This document shows positions 42,791-51,392 of a stretch of 64,000 nucleotides of DNA, in pieces; position 1 is the stretch's first letter; each line of letters starts with the position of its first letter. The notes beneath the pieces are model-generated. The model was not told where the DNA came from, ran no database searches, and saw only the letters and a program-made list of their open reading frames with translations. Made by a program: the position numbers and the translations under genes. The stretch is from Actinomycetota bacterium (GTDB lineage: Bacteria > Actinomycetota > Coriobacteriia > Anaerosomatales > Anaerosomataceae): the NCBI GenBank assembly GCA_004348925.1, contig RCMX01000007.1, positions 144,126-208,125 on the forward strand, given 5' to 3'.

Positions 42791-42832
42791 AGTATCGGAG
42801 TGGAGGATGAGCGTTCGATGAACGCCGCATGA
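42791..42832 (-). promoter_or_regulatory. Predicted activated promoter of cytochrome operon with 11-bp direct repeats
   Basis: On the minus strand, TCAT cores occur at exactly 11-base spacing (plus-strand ATGA at 42807, 42818 and 42829), the pattern of OmpR/PhoB response-regulator sites. A -10-like GATACT lies at 42796-42791, which places the repeats over a poor -35 region. This suggests activation by the operon's own response regulator. Confidence 0.6.
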
Positions 42833-42865
42833 GAGTCCTCTCACGAGGAGGGTTGGCGCCGAGGT

Positions 42866-42894
42866 TTGACAGGCACCCGACGGCTCCCCACAAT
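42866..42894 (+). promoter_or_regulatory. selC promoter
   Basis: A consensus TTGACA (42866-42871) and CACAAT (42889-42894) are spaced by 17 bases. The -10 ends eight bases before the first base of tRNA-Sec. Confidence 0.65.
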
Positions 42895-42902
42895 ACCGCC
42901 CT

Positions 42903-42999
42903 GGAGGCGAATGGGTCCTGGTGGGCTCCGCGGTCTTCAAAACCGTCGTGGGGCGTGAAGAGCGTCCTGGGTGTGTTCGATTCGCACACGCCTCCGCCA
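42903..42999 (+). tRNA. selC: tRNA-Sec (anticodon TCA)
   Basis: This 97-base tRNA has an acceptor GGAGGCG pairing with CGCCTCC (an eighth pair would be A-A), anticodon loop CTTCAAA with anticodon TCA, a long variable arm (about 25 bases), T-arm GTGTGTTCGATTCGCAC and encoded GCCA end. The length and long arm are those of bacterial tRNA-Sec. It completes the selenocysteine set with selABD but is not in that operon. It is divergent from the cytochrome promoter. Confidence 0.93.
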
Positions 43000-43054
43000 T
43001 AGCGTGAAACCAGCGGGCGCCCTTCGGGGCGCTCGCTGTCGTCGGGCCCCGCGA

Positions 43055-44494
43055 CTATCGGCCTGCGTTCCGGATGCTTCCGTACACTGCAAGCGCGCGA
43101 AGTCGTGCGGCGGCATGGTCGACGATAGGGTGAGGGTACGTTCTGCCGAGCGTCACGCCGGCGGCGGCAAGCACGCTCGTGGGCGCGCTCCATGGCCGGT
43201 GCACCCATCCTGGCGGCATCCCCTCAAGTTCGGGAACCCACTGCTTCACGTACGCACCATCGGGATCGAAGCGCTCACCCTGAATGACGGGGTTGAAGAT
43301 CCTGAAGTAGGGTGCGGCGTCTGCGCCGCTTCCGGCGACCCATTGCCACCCGAAGGTGTTGTTCGCCAGGTCGGCATCGACGAGACGCTCCCAGAACCAC
43401 CGCGAACCCTCAGTCCAGGGCAGCAGCAGATCCTTGGTCAGCAGCGACGCCACGAGCATCCGCACACGGTTGTGCATCCACCCCGTGGCCAGCATCTGGC
43501 GCATGCCGGCATCCACGATCGGGAAGCCGGTCATCCCTTCACGCCACGCGTTCAGAGCGTCGGGGTCCCGACTCCACGGAAACACGTCGAAGCCCCGTCG
43601 CAGCGGGAGCTCGGGTGTATGCGGGTAGTGGTGCAGCAGGTGATACGCGAAGTCGCGCCAGAAGAGCTGGCGAGTGAACGCAGCTGCGTCTTCCGAGACA
43701 TGGCATTCGCCGTTGCACCGCACGACCTTCTCGGCGAGCGCCTTGAGCGTCCGTGGAGAGATCTCGCCGAAGGCGATGTGGGGTGACAACCGCGAGGTCC
43801 CGTCGATGTCCGGCCGCTCTCGCGTGCGCTCGTAGTCATCCACGATCTCCGAGAAGAACCGCCCGGCTGTGGTCTCGGCACCGACTTCGCCCGGAGTCCA
43901 GAGGCGGTCGATGTCGGGCACATCGCCGGATCGCGGCGGCAGCGCTGCAAGGGGCACGCCCCGGGGGAGCGTCGGGGGAGCGAGAATGCGTTCGGGGGCC
44001 GGGAGCGGGAGGCTTTCGGCTGTCCGCAGCGCAGCGTTGAAGAACGGCGTGAAGACCTTGTACGCTCCACCGCTCTGGGTGGTGAGCACGTCCGGTTCCA
44101 CCAGAAGCGAACCCGGCAGCACGTGCACCGCGATGCCGGCGGATTCGAGTCGTCGTTGCACGATCTCATCGACCGCGACATGTGAGGGCTCGTAGCGCCG
44201 GTTCCAGTAGACAGCGTCGGCACCTATCGCCTGAGCGCAGCCGACAACCGCTTCTGCAGCCGGACCCGTGAGCACCGTCAACGTGCCTCCGAGTGCCTCG
44301 ATGCGTTCGCCGAGGGCCGCGAGCGAGCGGAGTTGCCACGCACGCGATGCGCTGCCGGGCGCCCAGTCGTCGGCCCCCTCGGGCGACACGATCACCACCG
44401 GCGCGACGAACCGGTGCGACCCGGCTGCCGTGAACAGCGCAGGGTTGTCGGCGAGTCGGAGGTCGTTTCGCATCCATACGATCGCAGTGCTCAC
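43055..44494 (-). CDS. phr: Deoxyribodipyrimidine photolyase
   Basis: This 479-residue photolyase opens MSTAIVWMRNDLRLADNPAL (antenna domain) and ends with the FAD domain: ATGWMHNRVRMLVAS, FLTKDLL-like LLTKDLLLPW, NNTFGWQWVAGSGADAAPYFRIFNP and a terminal YPHPIVDHAAAR. It repairs pyrimidine dimers using light. It implies exposure to light in at least part of the life cycle. It is divergent from the DUF523/DUF1722 gene, a partnership also seen in E. coli (ybgA-phr). Confidence 0.95.
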   Translation of the reverse strand: MSTAIVWMRNDLRLADNPALFTAAGSHRFVAPVVIVSPEGADDWAPGSASRAWQLRSLAALGERIEALGGTLTVLTGPAAEAVVGCAQAIGADAVYWNRRYEPSHVAVDEIVQRRLESAGIAVHVLPGSLLVEPDVLTTQSGGAYKVFTPFFNAALRTAESLPLPAPERILAPPTLPRGVPLAALPPRSGDVPDIDRLWTPGEVGAETTAGRFFSEIVDDYERTRERPDIDGTSRLSPHIAFGEISPRTLKALAEKVVRCNGECHVSEDAAAFTRQLFWRDFAYHLLHHYPHTPELPLRRGFDVFPWSRDPDALNAWREGMTGFPIVDAGMRQMLATGWMHNRVRMLVASLLTKDLLLPWTEGSRWFWERLVDADLANNTFGWQWVAGSGADAAPYFRIFNPVIQGERFDPDGAYVKQWVPELEGMPPGWVHRPWSAPTSVLAAAGVTLGRTYPHPIVDHAAARLRALAVYGSIRNAGR

Positions 44495-44624
44495 AATCGC
44501 ACGCCTCTTCTCTTGCGCGTATCATCCAAACCCGTTCCTTCCCTCGTTCCCGACGGCCGGGGTGTTCATGCGCACAACGGGAACAAAAGTCTCGGCAGAC
44601 GGGACTGAAGGAGGAGCGAGCACG

Positions 44625-45608
44625 ATGGTGGAAGTCATGACTCAGAAGGTCCCGCTCGGCGTGAGCGCGTGTCTTGCGGATTGCCCCGTGCGCTACAACG
44701 GCAAGCGGTTCGATGCGCTCGGGAAGCTTGGGCGTGAGCGTGCCGACTTCGCGATCACGCCGGTGTGCCCCGAGTGCATGGCCGGGTTCGGCGTGCCACG
44801 GGAGCCGATCCACCTCACCGGCACCGGTCAGGAGGTGCTGGCGGGCACCGCGGCGGTCGAGAACCGGTACGGGCGCGACGTGACAGCGCAGCTGGTCTCG
44901 GGTGCGCAGGCGTGCGTGGAGGCGCTCGAACGTGCCGGTGCGCGCGTGGTGATCCTCAAGGAGGAGTCGCCAAGCTGCGGGTTGTTCCGCGCGAAGGTCG
45001 GTCGCAGCCGCCGCCGGGAGGCGCTCGGCAGCGGCGTCTTCGGTGCGATGTTGGCCGAGAAGGGCTGGTTCCTCATCCCCGACAATGCGTTCGATTCGCC
45101 GCTCACCTGGTGGGACTGGCGACGACGCATGCATGCTTGGCTCTGGCTGAGCGACCGGACGATCGCCGGCAACGGCGATCTGACGGCGGCGTGGCACGTC
45201 ATCAAGTTCGTGCTGCAAGAGACGGGTAGGAAGAGCGCCGACGAGATGGGGCGTGCGCTCGCCGCACTTCCGAAGCACGCGCCGATCGCCGAGCTTGAGG
45301 CGCTCAGGGCGCGCATGCTGGAGATGCTTCGCACGCCGACCACGCGCGAACGCGCGATGAGCGCGCTGTGGAAGACCTACTCCCACGCTCGCAAGAGCGG
45401 TACTCTCGATGGGGTCGATCTGCACGACCTCACCGTGCGCTCTCCCGAGGTCAGGCGGAACGTCACCACCATCGCCGAGGAGCTTATCGGCCTTGAGCGC
45501 ATCTCGTTCGAGAACGACCTGCTCTTCGGCACCACACCGGTCCTGTATCGCGAGCGTCGCCGTCTGAAGGCGCGCGACGAGTCGCTCGGAACGACGTCCG
45601 AACGCTGA
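44625..45608 (+). CDS. DUF523-DUF1722 fusion protein (YbgA-like)
   Basis: This 327-residue protein starts at ATG 44625 with AAGGAGGAG ahead. The N-terminal DUF523 has LGVSACLADCPVRYNG, VCPECMAGFGVPREP and KEESPSCGLF (five conserved cysteines, likely a metal or FeS site). The C-terminal DUF1722 is helical (WHVIKFVLQETGR, MSALWKTYSHARKSG). It lies beside phr; the function is not established, though a link to DNA repair is suspected from that recurrent pairing. An earlier in-frame start has no ribosome site. Confidence 0.88.
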   Translation: MVEVMTQKVPLGVSACLADCPVRYNGKRFDALGKLGRERADFAITPVCPECMAGFGVPREPIHLTGTGQEVLAGTAAVENRYGRDVTAQLVSGAQACVEALERAGARVVILKEESPSCGLFRAKVGRSRRREALGSGVFGAMLAEKGWFLIPDNAFDSPLTWWDWRRRMHAWLWLSDRTIAGNGDLTAAWHVIKFVLQETGRKSADEMGRALAALPKHAPIAELEALRARMLEMLRTPTTRERAMSALWKTYSHARKSGTLDGVDLHDLTVRSPEVRRNVTTIAEELIGLERISFENDLLFGTTPVLYRERRRLKARDESLGTTSER

Positions 45609-45622
45609 CGAAGGAGCCTGCC

Positions 45623-46135
45623 ATGGAACTGCTCGATGCGATCATGACGCGCCGGAGCATCCGCAAGTACACTGCCGAGACCGTCTCGGCGGAGATGACC
45701 GAGACGCTGCTGCGCGCGGCGATGGCGGCACCCTCGGCGGGCAACCAGCAGCCGTGGCGGTTCGTGGTGCTCACGGAGCGCGAGCGGCTCGACGCGGCCG
45801 CGACGACCACGCCGTACGGTGCGATGCTGCGCGAGGCGCCGCTCGCGATCGTGGTCTGCGCCGACCTCGCGAACCTGAAGCATGATGTGATGTGGCAACA
45901 GGACTGCGGAGCCGCCGTCGAGAACACGCTCCTCGCCGCGCACGGTCTCGGCCTTGGCGCCGTATGGCTTGGCTTCTGGCCGAAGATGGAGCGCGTGACG
46001 CCGCTCAAGGAGGTTCTCGGCATGCCGGACGGTGTGGAGCCGTTCGCGGTGCTCGCCATCGGCCATCCCGCCGAGACGAAACCGCCCGCCGACCGCTACG
46101 ACGCCGCGAAGGTGCGGTTCGAGCGGTGGTCGTAG
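45623..46135 (+). CDS. Nitroreductase-family FMN oxidoreductase
   Basis: This 170-residue nitroreductase has MTRRSIRKYT, AAMAAPSAGNQQPWRFVVL, QQDCGAAVENTLLAAHGLGLGAVWLG and IGHPAETK, the FMN-binding and dimerisation motifs. GAAGGAG precedes the ATG. It overlaps the FetA-like ATPase gene by 10 bases and is 15 bases after the DUF523 gene. The substrate is unknown; flavin-based reduction next to iron export could be an oxidative- or metal-stress link. Confidence 0.9.
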   Translation: MELLDAIMTRRSIRKYTAETVSAEMTETLLRAAMAAPSAGNQQPWRFVVLTERERLDAAATTTPYGAMLREAPLAIVVCADLANLKHDVMWQQDCGAAVENTLLAAHGLGLGAVWLGFWPKMERVTPLKEVLGMPDGVEPFAVLAIGHPAETKPPADRYDAAKVRFERWS

Positions 46136-46812
46136 CGCCGCTTCTCTGTGCTCGCGGGCTGACGGCGGTCCGGGCCGTCGATGGCCGAGACGTGCGGGTG
46201 CTCGACGGCGTCGACCTCGATCTGGCGGCCGGTGACATCGCCGAGCTGCGCGGGCCGAGCGGTGCGGGGAAGACGACGCTTTTGCTCGCCATCGCGCGTC
46301 TGCTTCCGGGCGCTGGCGGCTCGCTCACCCTGGCGGGCGAAGCCGCGGATTCGGTCGACCCCGCCGTATGGCGGACACGAGTCGCCCTGCTGCCGCAACG
46401 CACCGCCCTCTTTCCGGGCAGCGTCGAAGAGAATCTGCTCCTGCCGTTCGCGCTCAAGGCGCGTGACGGCGTACGACCGCCGTCTACCGAGACGCTCCGC
46501 ACCGCGCTCGATGATGTCGGGCTGGCCGATGTCGCGCTCGATCGCGATACGGCGCGTCTCTCGGTGGGGCAGGCCGCGCGCGTCGCGCTTCTGCGGGTGC
46601 TGCTCACGGCACCGCGCGTTCTGATGCTCGACGAGCCCGACGCGAGCCTCGATGACGCCAGCGCGGCAGCGGTGGCCGCCATGACCGCGCGCTTCGCCGA
46701 GGCGGGCGGCGCGGTGCTGAGGGTGAGCCACCTGCGCGCCGACGCGGCGGCAACCGTGCGGCTGCACCTGGAGAGCGGCGCGCTTGCGGGCGGTGATCGC
46801 GATGACGCCTGA
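46126..46812 (+). CDS. fetA: FetA-like ABC transporter ATPase
   Basis: Read from GTG 46126, 228 residues. Walker A GPSGAGKTTL, Q-loop LLPQRTALFP, signature LSVGQAA (variant of LSGGQ), Walker B VLMLDEPDASLDD and switch His in VSHLR are all present. It pairs with the UPF0014/FetB permease gene overlapping its end, so it powers that exporter. The start overlaps the nitroreductase stop region; longer frames run inside that gene and are unlikely. Confidence 0.88.
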   Translation: MVVAPLLCARGLTAVRAVDGRDVRVLDGVDLDLAAGDIAELRGPSGAGKTTLLLAIARLLPGAGGSLTLAGEAADSVDPAVWRTRVALLPQRTALFPGSVEENLLLPFALKARDGVRPPSTETLRTALDDVGLADVALDRDTARLSVGQAARVALLRVLLTAPRVLMLDEPDASLDDASAAAVAAMTARFAEAGGAVLRVSHLRADAAATVRLHLESGALAGGDRDDA

Positions 46813-47608
46813 AGGCGCGGTCGTCATCGGCTGGCCGCAGCTGCTGCTCGCTGCGAGCTTCATGCTCATCACCGGTGCGCTGTCGGTCGCGATCGGTCTC
46901 GGGCTCGTGAAGGATCTGGCGATCGCCTCGGTGCGCACGTACGTCCAGCTGCTGGCGCTCGGGCTCGTGCTGCGGTGGGTGTTCTCGGTGCGGCTGTGGT
47001 GGGTGGTGGTCGTGCTGCTTGGCGTGATGACCGTCGTCGCCACCCGCATCGTGGTGAAGCGGGCCCCGGACGCTCCGCGCGGCCTGTTCGGCTCGGCGCT
47101 CTTTTCCATGGCGATCACGGCGATCACGGTGACCTTCGCGGTGACAGCACTCATCGTTCGCGTGCCGGTCTGGTACGAGCCGCGCTACGTGATCCCGATC
47201 GCGGGCATGGTGCTCGGCAACTCCATGACCGGCATCGCGCTCGCCCTCGAGCGGCTCTTCTCGGACCTGGATGCCCGAAGCGGCGAGATCCTCGCGCTCA
47301 CGGCGCTCGGCGCTGATCGCTGGGAGGCGGCGCGCGCCTCGGTGCGCCTGGCGTTGCGCGCGGGGCTGATACCGACGATCAATTCGATGGCCGCGGCCGG
47401 CATCGTCTTCATTCCCGGCATGATGACGGGGCAGGTGCTCGCCGGCGCGGATCCGCTCGAGGCCACCAAGTACCAGATCGTCGTGATGCTCATGGTGAGC
47501 GCAGCCACCGCTATCGGGTCGATCCTTGCCGTGATGCTGTCGTACAGGCGCGCCTTCACCGCCGACGGCGTGTTCCTTGAGAAAGGGTTGCGGGGCCCGG
47601 CGTCGTAA
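46802..47608 (+). CDS. fetB: FetB-like (UPF0014) iron exporter permease
   Basis: This 268-residue integral membrane protein has about seven hydrophobic helices and UPF0014 signatures: RTYVQLLALGLVL, PIAGMVLGNSMTGIALALER, ALGADRWEAA, INSMAAAGIVFIPGMMTGQVLAGADP and a final Gly/Ala-rich helix. E. coli FetAB exports iron and protects against peroxide. It overlaps fetA by 11 bases, so the ATPase and permease are coupled. Confidence 0.9.
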   Translation: MTPEGAVVIGWPQLLLAASFMLITGALSVAIGLGLVKDLAIASVRTYVQLLALGLVLRWVFSVRLWWVVVVLLGVMTVVATRIVVKRAPDAPRGLFGSALFSMAITAITVTFAVTALIVRVPVWYEPRYVIPIAGMVLGNSMTGIALALERLFSDLDARSGEILALTALGADRWEAARASVRLALRAGLIPTINSMAAAGIVFIPGMMTGQVLAGADPLEATKYQIVVMLMVSAATAIGSILAVMLSYRRAFTADGVFLEKGLRGPAS

Positions 47609-47718
47609 TCTGCACGCAGGGGCGTCGGTTGCTCAGGTGTTACTTTCGACTACCGCGCTTGTATACTGGTGCGCACATGGCGCTGCACGGCGCTTCTGCG
47701 TGCCTTCCGAGGAGACAC

Positions 47719-48726
47719 ATGACCGGCTTCGAGCTGTACTTGAACCTCAACGCGAAGAAGTTCGACGACTACCTGCTCACGTTCTTCGCGAACGGTTCGC
47801 ACCCAGACATGGCCCGCTACCTCTATGACCCGCTGCGGACCTTCTCGGACAATGCCGGCAAGCGGCACCGCCCCCTCATCTGCCTGCTCGCCTGCGAGGC
47901 GGTGGGCGGCGATCCGAAGAAGGCGTGGCCGTCGGCTGCCGCCATCGAGCACTTCCACACCGCCGCGCTCATCCACGACGACATCGAGGACTCGTCGCTC
48001 ACACGGCGGGACCAGCCGTGCATGCACATCACCGAGGGACTCGGGCTCGCGATTAACGCGGGCGACCTTGCGCTGGCGCTCGTCTGCGGCACGGTCATCG
48101 ACGACGAAGGCCTCGAGGACACCATCAAGCTGCGCGTGCTGGCCGAGCTTGTCGCGATGACGACGCGCACGATCGAGGGTCAGGCGCTCGACATCGGCTG
48201 GGCGCGTGACGACCGCTTCGATCTTACCGTCGACGACTACCTGGTCATGGCGAACCACAAGACGGCGTTCTACTCGGGCGCTATCCCGCTTGCGGTCGGC
48301 GCGATGATCGGCGGAGGTACCGAGGAGCAGGTTGAGGTGTTGCGGGACTTCGGCATGGCGTCGGGTCTTGCCTTCCAGATCCAGGACGATGTCCTTAACC
48401 TGGTCGGCACGAAAGAGTCCACCAAGAAGGACTTCCGCAGCGACCTCACGGAGGGCAAGCGTACGCTCGTCGCGATCCATGCGCTTCAGAACTCCCCCCG
48501 TCGCGAGCGCCTGCTCGAACTGCTGTCCTCCCGGACGGTCGACCCGGTCGAGCTGCAGGAGATCGTCGACATCATGGCCGAGGCAGGCTCGCTCGACTAC
48601 GCGCGCGAGTATGCTCGAGCGCTTGTCATGGGCGCGAAGCACCGTCTCCAGGATGCCGTATCGCCGAGCAAGGCGCGCACGCTCCTGCTCTCGATGGCCG
48701 ACTTCTTCGTGAAGCGTTCCTCATAG
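47719..48726 (+). CDS. Polyprenyl (isoprenyl) diphosphate synthase
   Basis: Start at ATG 47719 (GAGGAG upstream), 335 residues. The first Asp-rich motif HDDIEDSS and basic residues GKRHRPL are standard; the second motif is IQDDVLN, with Asn in place of the last Asp of DDxxD. KTAFYSG and QALDIGW are also conserved. It condenses IPP with allylic diphosphates. A final helical region extends to MADFFVKRSS. The exact chain length cannot be predicted. It is monocistronic with a TATACT box at 47662-47667. Confidence 0.88.
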   Translation: MTGFELYLNLNAKKFDDYLLTFFANGSHPDMARYLYDPLRTFSDNAGKRHRPLICLLACEAVGGDPKKAWPSAAAIEHFHTAALIHDDIEDSSLTRRDQPCMHITEGLGLAINAGDLALALVCGTVIDDEGLEDTIKLRVLAELVAMTTRTIEGQALDIGWARDDRFDLTVDDYLVMANHKTAFYSGAIPLAVGAMIGGGTEEQVEVLRDFGMASGLAFQIQDDVLNLVGTKESTKKDFRSDLTEGKRTLVAIHALQNSPRRERLLELLSSRTVDPVELQEIVDIMAEAGSLDYAREYARALVMGAKHRLQDAVSPSKARTLLLSMADFFVKRSS

Positions 48727-48779
48727 CTTCACCTTCGGGTACAGACTCACCAGACACATGAACCGAGAAAGGAGCCGCA

Positions 48780-49973
48780 ATGCGAGCGGTACCGGTGAGT
48801 GACGGCATCTGGTGGGTCGGCGTCATCGACTGGGGGCTGCGCGACTTCCACGGCTACGAGACGCCGCGCGGCACCACGTACAACGCGTATCTCATCCGCG
48901 GTGAAGGAACATGGGCGCTCATCGACACCGTGAAGACACCCTTCGTTCCGGAGCTGCTCTCGCGCGTGGCATCGATCATCGATCCTGCCGAGGTTGGCCT
49001 CATCGTCGTCAACCACGTGGAGCCCGACCACAACAGCGGCCTTCGCGACGTCATGGCAGCGATGCCTGCCGCCCGCGTGGTCGCGTCCGGTTCGGGCGTG
49101 AAGGGCGTGGCCGAGTACCACGACGGACTCGTGGTCGAGGCGGTCAGCGCCGCGGACTCGATCGACCTTGGCGGCAAGACGTTGCAGTTCATGCCGGCGC
49201 CGATGGTGCACTGGCCGGACTCGATGTTCACGTACTGCCCGGAGGTCCGCACGCTCATGCCGAACGATGCGTTCGGGCAGCACATGGCTTCCTCGGGCAG
49301 GTTCGCCGATGAGGTCGGCGTTGACCTCGCCATCGAGGAACTCGGCATCTACTACGCCAACATCCTCATGCCGCTTGGCGCGCAGGTCGCGAAGATGGTC
49401 GGCAAGATCGGCGACGCCGGCTGGGACCCGGAAGTCATAGCGCCCTCTCACGGCGTCATCTGGCGCGGCGAAGCGCTGTCCGCGGCGTATGCGGCCTACG
49501 CGCGCTGGAACTCCGGCGTGAAGCGCGACAAGGCAGTCGTCGCATACAGCACAATGTGGGGCTCCACGAAGATGCTTGCCGAGGCGATCACCGACGGCAT
49601 CACCGCCGAAGGTGTCGAGGTCGACATGTACGACCTTGCGGTTACGTCCGGCGCGCACATCACCTACGAGCTGCTCGAAGCGAAGGCGCTGGTGCTGGGC
49701 TCGCCGACGTTGCATCACGGCATGCTCTACCGTGTCGCGGGTTTCATCCAGTACATCGAGGGGCTCAAGCCCGTCGGCAGGATGGCGGCATTCTTCGGAT
49801 CGTTCGGCTGGGGCGGCGGCGCCATCAAGCAGATGCGCGAGCGCGTGACGGCGATCGGTCTCGAAGCGCCGCTCGAGGACTTCTCGGAGAAGTTCAAGCC
49901 GACGGATGAGGACCTCTCGGCAGCGCACGGGTGGGGCCGCGAGGTCGGTGTCGCGGTGAAAGCTCGCGACTAG
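48780..49973 (+). CDS. Flavodiiron protein (O2/NO reductase)
   Basis: This 397-residue protein has an N-terminal metallo-beta-lactamase diiron domain with NHVEPDHNSG (HxExDH), a following His in APMVHWPDSMFTY, NDAFGQH (Asp) and APSHGVIWRG (His). The C-terminal flavodoxin domain begins VVAYSTMWGSTKMLAEAI with LGSPTLHHGML and FGSFGWGGGA. There is no rubredoxin extension. Such proteins reduce O2 to water or NO to N2O in the cytoplasm of anaerobes. AAAGGAG precedes the ATG. Confidence 0.95.
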   Translation: MRAVPVSDGIWWVGVIDWGLRDFHGYETPRGTTYNAYLIRGEGTWALIDTVKTPFVPELLSRVASIIDPAEVGLIVVNHVEPDHNSGLRDVMAAMPAARVVASGSGVKGVAEYHDGLVVEAVSAADSIDLGGKTLQFMPAPMVHWPDSMFTYCPEVRTLMPNDAFGQHMASSGRFADEVGVDLAIEELGIYYANILMPLGAQVAKMVGKIGDAGWDPEVIAPSHGVIWRGEALSAAYAAYARWNSGVKRDKAVVAYSTMWGSTKMLAEAITDGITAEGVEVDMYDLAVTSGAHITYELLEAKALVLGSPTLHHGMLYRVAGFIQYIEGLKPVGRMAAFFGSFGWGGGAIKQMRERVTAIGLEAPLEDFSEKFKPTDEDLSAAHGWGREVGVAVKARD

Positions 49974-50104
49974 CCGGTCGGCCCGCGATGTGACCGAACG
50001 CACACATGAGCCGCCAGAGGCTCAAGTCGGAGCGGTTAACGGCCGATGAACGGGCATCGTACGCCGATCCGGTGAGAGGCCACGTGTAGCGAGGTGCCAC
50101 GGGC

Positions 50105-50482
50105 ATGCATCGTAAACAGGACGGATTCACGCTCGTCGAGCTGATGGTGGTCATCCTCATCATCGGCATCCTCGTGGCGATCGCCATACCGCTGTTCGCC
50201 GAAACCACCGGAACCGCGCGCAGGCGCACGTGTCAGTCGAACCAGCGCAGCATCGAGGGGGCGTCCCAGACGTACCGCGCGTACACCAGCGAACTGTGGA
50301 CTCAGACCGATGTGTTCGACGGCAACAACACGGCCGACACCGCCGACCTGCTGGCGGCGAGGTACTTCCTGGATCCCCCGAAATGCCCGGCGGGCGGCAC
50401 GTACTACTGGGTCGACCACACCGGCACCGTTCTTGGATGTACCGGGAACGGCACGTGGGCCGCGGGTCATAGCCACTACTAG
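50105..50482 (+). CDS. Type IV pilin/pseudopilin-like protein (orphan)
   Basis: This 125-residue protein has a type III signal: a six-residue basic leader ending in Gly, then FTLVELMVVILIIGILVAIA with Glu at +5, the site cut and methylated by prepilin peptidase. The mature domain is about 90 residues with two Cys pairs (RTCQSNQRS, KCPAGGTYY, LGCTGNG) typical of minor pilins. No PilB, PilC or PilD gene is nearby. It could be a substrate of a pilus system encoded elsewhere. The 130 bases upstream contain a short hairpin (GAGCC/GGCTC) but no clear promoter. Confidence 0.88.
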   Translation: MHRKQDGFTLVELMVVILIIGILVAIAIPLFAETTGTARRRTCQSNQRSIEGASQTYRAYTSELWTQTDVFDGNNTADTADLLAARYFLDPPKCPAGGTYYWVDHTGTVLGCTGNGTWAAGHSHY

Positions 50483-50510
50483 CGCGGGTGTGACGTTCCG
50501 CTAACCTCTT

Positions 50511-51392
50511 CTACCCGCGTCGCCAGGCGTCGAGCGCATCGGCGGCTTCGTCGATCGTGAGGGCCGTCGCCGGGGCGCCGGAGTCTCTCTCACGCAATCG
50601 CGAGAACAACTCGGCAAGGATCGGCGGCTTGATGTTGCTCTTCGCGAGCACGTGAGCATTCGCGAAGACCTCGGCGGGCGTCCCCCGCAGTGCGATGGTC
50701 CCACCGGGCGCGAGCACGTACGCGAAGTCCGCGAACTCGGGAACCGTGTCGATGTCGTGCGTGCTCAGCACGACGGTCATGCACCGCTCCCGGGAGAGCC
50801 GCTCGAGCAGGTCGAGCAGCGACTGACGTGACTTCGGATCGAGGCCCTCGAACGGCTCGTCGAGCACGAGCAGCTCGGGATCCATCACAAGCGCGCCCGC
50901 GAGCGCCACTTTGCGCTTCTCGCCGCCCGACAGGTTGTGCGGCACACGATCCGCCAGCTCCTCGATGCCGAGGAGTGCAAGAGCGCGCGAGACGCGCTCG
51001 CGTACCTCGGCTTCGGGCAGGCCGTACTGTCTCGGCGAGAAGGCGACATCGTCGCCGACGGTGGGGGAGATGATCTGCTCGTCGACGTTCTGGAGCACGA
51101 CGCCGACCCGACGCCGGATCGACGTCCACTGCTCGGATGGCGAGACGCCGAAGACGCTCACCGCGCCCTCCTGCGGCTTCAGCAGGCCGAGGATGTGGTA
51201 GAGCATCGTCGTCTTCCCGGCGCCGTTCGGGCCGAGAACCGCCACGCGCTTCCCCCGGTGTGCGAGAAAGTCGAGGCCGCACAGGTGTACCGAGGTGCCG
51301 TCTTCGTAGGTGTGCCGCACGCAGCTGATGCGCACGACCTCCTCGGCATTCGGGTCGTCCGGGTGGATGTGATCGCAGTCATGCGTGGTCAT
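50511..51392 (-). CDS. cbiO: Cobalt/nickel ECF-type transporter ATPase (CbiO-like)
   Basis: This 293-residue ATPase starts at ATG 51392 with a His/Asp-rich N-terminus (MTTHDCDHIHPDD). It has Walker A LGPNGAGKTTM, Q-loop VVLQNVDEQII, signature LSGGEKRKVALA, Walker B LLVLDEPFEGLDP and switch STHDID. The N-terminal His cluster may touch metal. The upstream frame extending to 52208 overlaps the EcfT gene and is not used. It overlaps the cbiQ-like gene by four bases. Last gene of the fur-cbiM-cbiQ-cbiO order. Confidence 0.9.
   Translation of the reverse strand: MTTHDCDHIHPDDPNAEEVVRISCVRHTYEDGTSVHLCGLDFLAHRGKRVAVLGPNGAGKTTMLYHILGLLKPQEGAVSVFGVSPSEQWTSIRRRVGVVLQNVDEQIISPTVGDDVAFSPRQYGLPEAEVRERVSRALALLGIEELADRVPHNLSGGEKRKVALAGALVMDPELLVLDEPFEGLDPKSRQSLLDLLERLSRERCMTVVLSTHDIDTVPEFADFAYVLAPGGTIALRGTPAEVFANAHVLAKSNIKPPILAELFSRLRERDSGAPATALTIDEAADALDAWRRG

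Noticed and set aside
42749-43000. N-terminal extension of the multihaem cytochrome to 43000
   Set aside because: The extension would run through tRNA-Sec and is not hydrophobic or conserved in type. ATG 42748 places the membrane anchor at the N-terminus as expected.
49974-50104. Possible cyclic-di-GMP riboswitch before the pilin gene
   Set aside because: Only a short GAGCC/GGCTC hairpin is present; the conserved GEMM-I core sequences were not found.
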